NCBI GenBank assembly: GCA_025457805.1
Contig: JALOTR010000062.1
Coordinates: forward strand, 1 to 9,333
Reading direction: 5' to 3'
DNA length: 9,333 nucleotides
Source of the DNA: Akkermansiaceae bacterium
GTDB taxonomy: Bacteria; Verrucomicrobiota; Verrucomicrobiia; Verrucomicrobiales; Akkermansiaceae
Positions 6,882-9,333 of the stretch are shown piece after piece (the first letter of the stretch is position 1; every line of letters starts with the position of its first letter). The translations under genes and the position numbers were made by a program. The notes under the pieces were generated by a model. That model did not search any database. It had not been told where the DNA came from and saw only the letters and a program-made list of their open reading frames with translations.

Positions 6882-6920
6882 AAAAAAGAAGGCCGCCGAG
6901 GGGTCCCTCCCCCGGCGGCC
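6882..6920 (-). terminator. very strong GC hairpin with U-tract on the - strand
   Basis: GGCCGCCGAGGGG (6891-6903) pairs with TCCCCCGGCGGCC (6908-6920) over 13 positions, with one mismatch, one wobble pair and a 4-base loop. The - strand reading is followed by TTCTTTTTT (6882-6890), a canonical intrinsic terminator. On the + strand it is preceded by an A-tract but followed by AAGGTC, not T's. It may still stop read-through from the TPR gene, but its best orientation is for a - strand transcript that starts in the gap before gatC. No - strand gene is recognised there. Confidence 0.65.
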
Positions 6921-7040
6921 AAGGTCATCTTGCCCACGTCCACACCCATGGAACTTGGCAGACAACTGTGCTGTTACACCCTTACATGAAGCTTCGGCGA
7001 ACCGTTGCTTACGTAGGAGTCAGACCTTCAGGATGACTAA
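6921..7040 (-). other. structured gene-free segment, candidate small RNA
   Basis: No convincing protein is seen between the TPR gene and gatC. Three further hairpins lie in series here. At 6931-6960, TGCC/GGCA and TCCA/TGGA pair across symmetric internal loops. At 6989-7010, AAGC/GCTT and CGG/CCG enclose a 4-base loop that reads TTCG on the - strand. At 7018-7038, AGTCA/TGACT has an inner CC/GG. Together with the adjacent - strand terminator, this could be an RNA of about 150-170 nt. I match it to no known family (not tmRNA, 4.5S or a riboswitch I know) and find no convincing promoter on either strand. Confidence 0.22.
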
Positions 7041-7043
7041 ACG

Positions 7044-7072
7044 TTCAAAGAATTTGAAAAATATTTTTCAAA
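7044..7072. promoter_or_regulatory. TTCAAA/TTTGAA palindrome cluster upstream of gatC
   Basis: TTCAAA (7044-7049), TTTGAA (7053-7058) and TTCAAA (7067-7072) alternate in orientation. The first two form a 6+6 inverted repeat with a 3-bp centre. The last two are the ends of a perfect 20-bp palindrome at 7053-7072 centred on AT. The cluster is A/T-rich in a GC-rich region and lies 70-100 bp before gatC, so it could be an operator, a promoter region or a cruciform-prone site. No known regulator consensus is recognised. Confidence 0.35.
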
Positions 7073-7142
7073 GCCCATCAATCTTCGCCCTTCAAGGAAC
7101 TTGGCACTTGGAAAGCGCCCGCCATTTCCTGACGCTCCGCGC

Positions 7143-7436
7143 ATGTCGCAAAGCCACATCGATGTCCGCTACGTCGCCAATCTCGCCCGCCTCGAACTGA
7201 GTGATGAGGAGGTCGCGGTCTTCCAACCGCAAATGGATGCCATCCTCGGACAAGTCGAAACACTCACCCGCATCGACGTCACCGGCATCGAGCCCATGGC
7301 CCACGCCTCACCCGTGTTCGACCGCATGCGCGCCGACGTCCCCCACGAAAGCCTCCCGCCCGCCCTCGTCCTCCAAAACGCCCCCGATCAAGCCCAAGGC
7401 CAAATCCGCGTCCCCAAAGTAGTGACGGATGCATGA
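7143..7436 (+). CDS. gatC: Asp-tRNA(Asn)/Glu-tRNA(Gln) amidotransferase subunit C
   Basis: This 97-residue protein has the length and pattern of GatC. HIDVRYVANLARLELSDEE (5-23) is the conserved N-terminal helix motif. It is followed by the helix QMDAILGQVETLTRIDVTGI (30-49), the PMAHASPVFDRMRADVP segment (51-67), and a C-terminal ALVLQNAPDQAQGQIRVPKV-type ending that wraps around GatA. GatC stabilises GatA and couples it to GatB in the transamidosome, which converts misacylated Glu-tRNA(Gln) or Asp-tRNA(Asn) to the amides. The ATG at 7143 matches the family start; an in-frame TTG at 7101 would add an unrelated extension. No Shine-Dalgarno is seen. gatA follows on the same strand after a 136-bp repeat-filled gap. 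Confidence 0.96.
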   Translation: MSQSHIDVRYVANLARLELSDEEVAVFQPQMDAILGQVETLTRIDVTGIEPMAHASPVFDRMRADVPHESLPPALVLQNAPDQAQGQIRVPKVVTDA

Positions 7437-7440
7437 TTTG

Positions 7441-7523
7441 AAATCTAAAATCTAAAATCTAAAATCTAAAATCTAAAATCTAAAATCTAAAATCTGAAAT
7501 CTGAAATCTGAAATCTGAAATCT
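7441..7523 (+). repeat. heptamer tandem repeat between gatC and gatA
   Basis: The unit AAATCTA is repeated seven times (7441-7489), followed by AAATCTG four times (7490-7517) and a partial AAATCT (7518-7523). This gives nearly 12 copies without indels. It starts four bases after the gatC stop. The clean A-to-G switch between two homogeneous blocks suggests expansion by slippage from two ancestral units. The unit is not a multiple of three and lies outside both coding regions, so copy-number change would alter spacing rather than a protein. Its complementary strand has one frame free of stops that gives a meaningless FQISDFR-like repeat. Confidence 0.97.
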
Positions 7524-7528
7524 CCCCA

Positions 7529-7570
7529 CTCCTCGCTCCTCGCTCCCCGCTCCAATCTCTACTCTCCCTT
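7529..7570 (+). repeat. degenerate pyrimidine heptad series up to the gatA start
   Basis: The 7-bp period continues with a different composition: CTCCTCG, CTCCTCG, CTCCCCG, CTCCAAT, CTCTACT, CTCCCTT. It ends two bases before the gatA ATG. This strand is nearly pure pyrimidine, so no Shine-Dalgarno can exist upstream of gatA. Translation there must be coupled to gatC, unstructured-leader based, or S1-dependent. Confidence 0.65.
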
Positions 7571-7572
7571 CC

Positions 7573-8979
7573 ATGTCCATCGCTTCGCTTCGCCAACAAC
7601 TCATCTCCGGAGATATCACTTCCACGGCGATCCTTGAGAACCTTGCCCGTGAAATCTCGGCGCGCGATCCCATCACCGGTGCATATCTTTCCTATGATCT
7701 CGATGCGGCACTGGAAGAAGCCGCGCGGGTGGACCTTTCCCTGCCGCTCGGGGGCATTCCCATCGCCATCAAGGACAACATCAACGTGCTCGGCCAGCCC
7801 TGCACCTGTGGCTCGAAGTTTCTATCAGAAAACTACAAGTCGCCCTACGATGCCACCGTGGTGAAAAAACTCCGCGCCGCCGGAGCCATTCCCTTCGGCC
7901 GGATGAACCAGGATGAGTTTGCCATGGGATCCGCCACGGAAAACTCAGCCCTCCAAACCACCCGCAATCCCCATGATCCGGAGCGCATTCCCGGTGGTTC
8001 CTCCGGCGGCTCCGCAGCCGCCGTGGCAGACCGCACCGCCATCGCCGCGCTCGGCTCGGACACCGGTGGCTCTATCCGCCAACCCGCCTCCCACTGCGGC
8101 GTCGTCGGCCTCAAGCCATCCTATGGCCGCGTCTCGCGCTACGGCCTTGTCGCCTTCGCCTCCTCACTCGACCAGATCGGACCCCTCACCCATACCGTGG
8201 AAGACGCCGCGCGCATCCTCCAAGCCATCGCCGGTTACGATCCCGCGGACTCGACCTGCCTCGATGCACCCGTGCCCGACTACCTCGCCCAACTCGACGC
8301 CGGCGTGAGCGGACTCAAACTCGGCGTGCCCAAGGAATACTTCGGCGATGGCATCGATCCAGGCGTGCGCCGCAATGTGGATGCCGCCATCCAAAAGCTC
8401 GCCGCCCAAGGCGCGGAAATCATCGAAATCTCCCTGCCCAACACCGAACACGCCGTGGCGACCTATTATGTCATCGCCCCGGCAGAAGCTTCTTCCAATC
8501 TCTCCCGCTTCGATGGCATCCGCTATGGCCACCGCACGGCCAATCCATCCGATATCCTCGATTTGTATAAAAAGTCCCGCGATGAAGGATTCGGCCCGGA
8601 AGTGAAACGCCGCATCATCCTTGGGACTTATGTGTTATCTTCCGGCTATTACGATGCCTACTACGGCCGCGCCCAGCGGATACGCACCCTGATCCGGCGC
8701 GACTTCGAGGAAGCCTTCACCCAGGTCGATGCCATCCTCTCCCCTGTCGCACCCACTCCCGCCCGCAGGATCGGAGCCTTCGCCAACGATCCACTCCACG
8801 AATATCTCTCCGACATCTTCACCATCTCCGCCAACCTCGCAGGCATCCCCGGCATCTCCGTGCCCTGTGGCACCACAGACTTCGACGGCGGCACCGCACT
8901 CCCCACCGGCCTCCAAATCCTCGGTCCCCACCTCGGAGAAGCAAGGCTCCTGCAAATCGCAAGAGCCGCGGAGCTCTAA
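7573..8979 (+). CDS. gatA: Asp-tRNA(Asn)/Glu-tRNA(Gln) amidotransferase subunit A
   Basis: This 468-residue protein is the glutaminase subunit of GatCAB; it releases ammonia from glutamine and channels it to GatB. The amidase-signature catalytic residues are present: Lys67 in PIAIKDN, the cis-Ser in GGSSGGSAAAVA (Ser143 by spacing), and nucleophile Ser167 in GSDTGGSIRQPAS. The GatA-typical segments GRMNQDEFAMGSATENSA (109-126), GLKPSYGRVSRYGLVAFASS (179-198) and LSPVAPTPA (389-397) are intact. The PGISVPCG segment (426-433) and the PTGLQILG end are also intact. It stops soon after ARAAEL, slightly shorter than the about 485 residues common in the family, which looks like a short C-terminus rather than damage. 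The ATG at 7573 fits the family N-terminus. It follows gatC; gatB is not within 354 bp downstream. Confidence 0.97.
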   Translation: MSIASLRQQLISGDITSTAILENLAREISARDPITGAYLSYDLDAALEEAARVDLSLPLGGIPIAIKDNINVLGQPCTCGSKFLSENYKSPYDATVVKKLRAAGAIPFGRMNQDEFAMGSATENSALQTTRNPHDPERIPGGSSGGSAAAVADRTAIAALGSDTGGSIRQPASHCGVVGLKPSYGRVSRYGLVAFASSLDQIGPLTHTVEDAARILQAIAGYDPADSTCLDAPVPDYLAQLDAGVSGLKLGVPKEYFGDGIDPGVRRNVDAAIQKLAAQGAEIIEISLPNTEHAVATYYVIAPAEASSNLSRFDGIRYGHRTANPSDILDLYKKSRDEGFGPEVKRRIILGTYVLSSGYYDAYYGRAQRIRTLIRRDFEEAFTQVDAILSPVAPTPARRIGAFANDPLHEYLSDIFTISANLAGIPGISVPCGTTDFDGGTALPTGLQILGPHLGEARLLQIARAAEL

Positions 8980-9063
8980 AAACGCTGTCGCAGACCTCAG
9001 TCCAGAATACAAAAACCGCTCCCCTCCCCAGCCAATCAACCACCCAAGCCCCCCCTAAGGAGC

Positions 9064-9080
9064 TGGGACGTCTCGTCCCA
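9064..9080. repeat. palindrome module 1
   Basis: TGGGACG and CGTCCCA form a perfect 7+7 inverted repeat around TCT, directly after AAGC7-TAA-GGAGC (9046-9063). No T-run follows on the + strand, so it is not a typical terminator for gatA. Confidence 0.8.
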
Positions 9081-9083
9081 TCT

Positions 9084-9132
9084 CCAAGAAGCCGCAATAT
9101 CCGATCACCGCCGCCAATGAACCGCCAATGAA
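9084..9132 (+). repeat. 49-bp direct repeat, copy A
   Basis: This copy matches 9245-9293 at 43 of 49 positions without gaps. It includes GAAGC, ATATCCGATC and two tandem CCGCCAATGAA units (9111-9132). Its palindrome arms (9091-9098 and 9104-9111) have three mismatches, so the hairpin seen in copy B is decayed here. Confidence 0.85.
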
Positions 9133-9138
9133 AAGCCT

Positions 9139-9167
9139 GGCCTTCGTAGCCTCGTGCGAAGTAGGCC
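9139..9167. repeat. palindrome module 2 (imperfect)
   Basis: CTTCG (9142-9146) pairs with CGAAG (9157-9161), flanked by GGC and GGCC. A competing GCCT/AGGC pairing (9149-9152 with 9163-9166) is also possible. A GTAGC word at 9146-9150 overlaps the left arm. Confidence 0.5.
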
Positions 9168-9186
9168 GCAAAGCCCCCCCGGGCGC

Positions 9187-9204
9187 GCCGACGTCCCCGT
9201 CGGC
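9187..9204. repeat. palindrome module 3
   Basis: GCCGACG and CGTCGGC form a perfect 7+7 inverted repeat with loop TCCC. It follows an AAGC7 header at 9171-9180, but without a GNAGC word. Confidence 0.8.
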
Positions 9205-9244
9205 CAGCGCATGCTTAGCCCAAGCCCCGCGCGAAGCCCTCCCC

Positions 9245-9293
9245 CCAAGGAGCGGCGATATCCGATCGCCGCCGCCAATGAATCGCTAATGAA
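9245..9293 (+). repeat. 49-bp direct repeat, copy B, with intact palindrome
   Basis: This copy has 43/49 identity to 9084-9132. Here GCGGCGAT (9252-9259) and ATCGCCGC (9265-9272) form a perfect 8+8 inverted repeat around ATCCG, preceded by GGAGC (9249-9253). The second AATGAA unit has drifted to TCGCTAATGAA. Confidence 0.85.
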
Positions 9294-9300
9294 CCGCGCG

Positions 9301-9333
9301 AAGCCCCCCAAAAAATGTAGCGGCGCGTCTATG
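9301..9333. repeat. palindrome module cut by the window end (partial)
   Basis: The header AAGC6, an A-run, GTAGC (9317-9321) and GGCGCGTC (9322-9329), then TATG, repeat the module layout. If the pattern holds, the right arm GACGCGCC starts at the last base and lies outside the window. Confidence 0.4.

Larger units (their letters stand above)
8980..9333. other. gene-free region with modular palindromic repeats
   Basis: No credible gene is seen in the 354 bp after gatA, and no T-rich terminator for gatA. The first about 65 bases are rich in C and A. From 9046 onward the DNA is built from modules that mostly run AAGC followed by a C-run, a GNAGC word (GGAGC or GTAGC) and then a palindrome. Headers occur near 9046, 9171, 9234 and 9301. 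A perfect 13-mer, CCGCGCGAAGCCC, occurs at 9227-9239 and again at 9294-9306. The layout resembles REP/BIME-like intergenic elements, but I match it to no named family. Confidence 0.75.

Noticed and set aside
7102..7117. Sigma-54 promoter for gatC (TGGCAC-N7-GC)
   Set aside because: The -12 element lacks the TT and has only the GC doublet. sigma-54 control of gatCA would be surprising.
6868..7200. + strand open frame across the structured gap into gatC
   Set aside because: It crosses the strong hairpin and overlaps the gatC start. Its KKKAAEGSLPRR start is simply translated A-tract and hairpin.
7437..7572. CRISPR-like array between gatC and gatA
   Set aside because: The units are 7 bp and contiguous without spacers, so it is a microsatellite.
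7473..7676. - strand open frame through the heptamers
   Set aside because: It encodes FQISDFR-like periodic residues produced by the repeat itself and runs antisense into gatA.
8963..8980. AGAGC/GCTCT inverted repeat at the gatA end as a terminator
   Set aside because: Five-bp stem inside the coding end, followed by A's rather than T's on the + strand.

Overview
The window looks like GC-rich chromosomal DNA from a Gram-negative (diderm) bacterium, most likely of the Verrucomicrobiota. This assignment is an inference. It rests on envelope-assembly lipoproteins (LptE-like and BamD-like), which imply an LPS outer membrane. GatC and GatA imply indirect Gln/Asn-tRNA synthesis. Most genes lack Shine-Dalgarno sites, and short periodic repeats of a kind I associate with this phylum lie between genes. 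No rRNA, tRNA, CRISPR array, transposase, phage or defence gene was seen.

Left part (1-2035): a possible C-terminal tail of a + strand gene (1-48), a small orphan protein with two membrane segments (245-748, +), and a secreted alpha/beta hydrolase on the - strand (731-1792) whose 3' end overlaps the orphan's by 18 bp. The gap upstream of the hydrolase (1793-2035) carries a strong - strand terminator hairpin, a sigma-54-like site and a weaker hairpin just after the tetR stop.

Middle (2036-5035, all - strand): proC (pyrroline-5-carboxylate reductase), a BamD-like TPR lipoprotein and an LptE-like lipoprotein follow each other with gaps of 59 and 37 bp and probably form one operon. A TetR-family regulator lies further downstream. 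A perfect 7+7 inverted repeat sits over its predicted promoter, which suggests autorepression. Divergent from proC is a large exported TPR protein (5109-6848, +).

Right part (6849-9333): a structured intergenic stretch has a very strong hairpin whose U-tract lies on the - strand, then a TTCAAA/TTTGAA palindrome cluster. After it comes a gatC-gatA operon (7143-8979, +). Its intergenic gap is filled by a nearly 12-copy heptamer tandem repeat followed by a second, pyrimidine-rich heptad series that runs to the gatA start. gatB is not in the window. The last 354 bp have no gene but hold a cluster of modular palindromes and a 49-bp direct repeat pair. The last module appears to be cut by the window end.

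Most coding content is ordinary housekeeping and envelope biology. The less explained signals are in the non-coding DNA: the gatC/gatA heptamers, the 6882-7072 structured region, the 1861-1975 region and the right-end palindrome modules.
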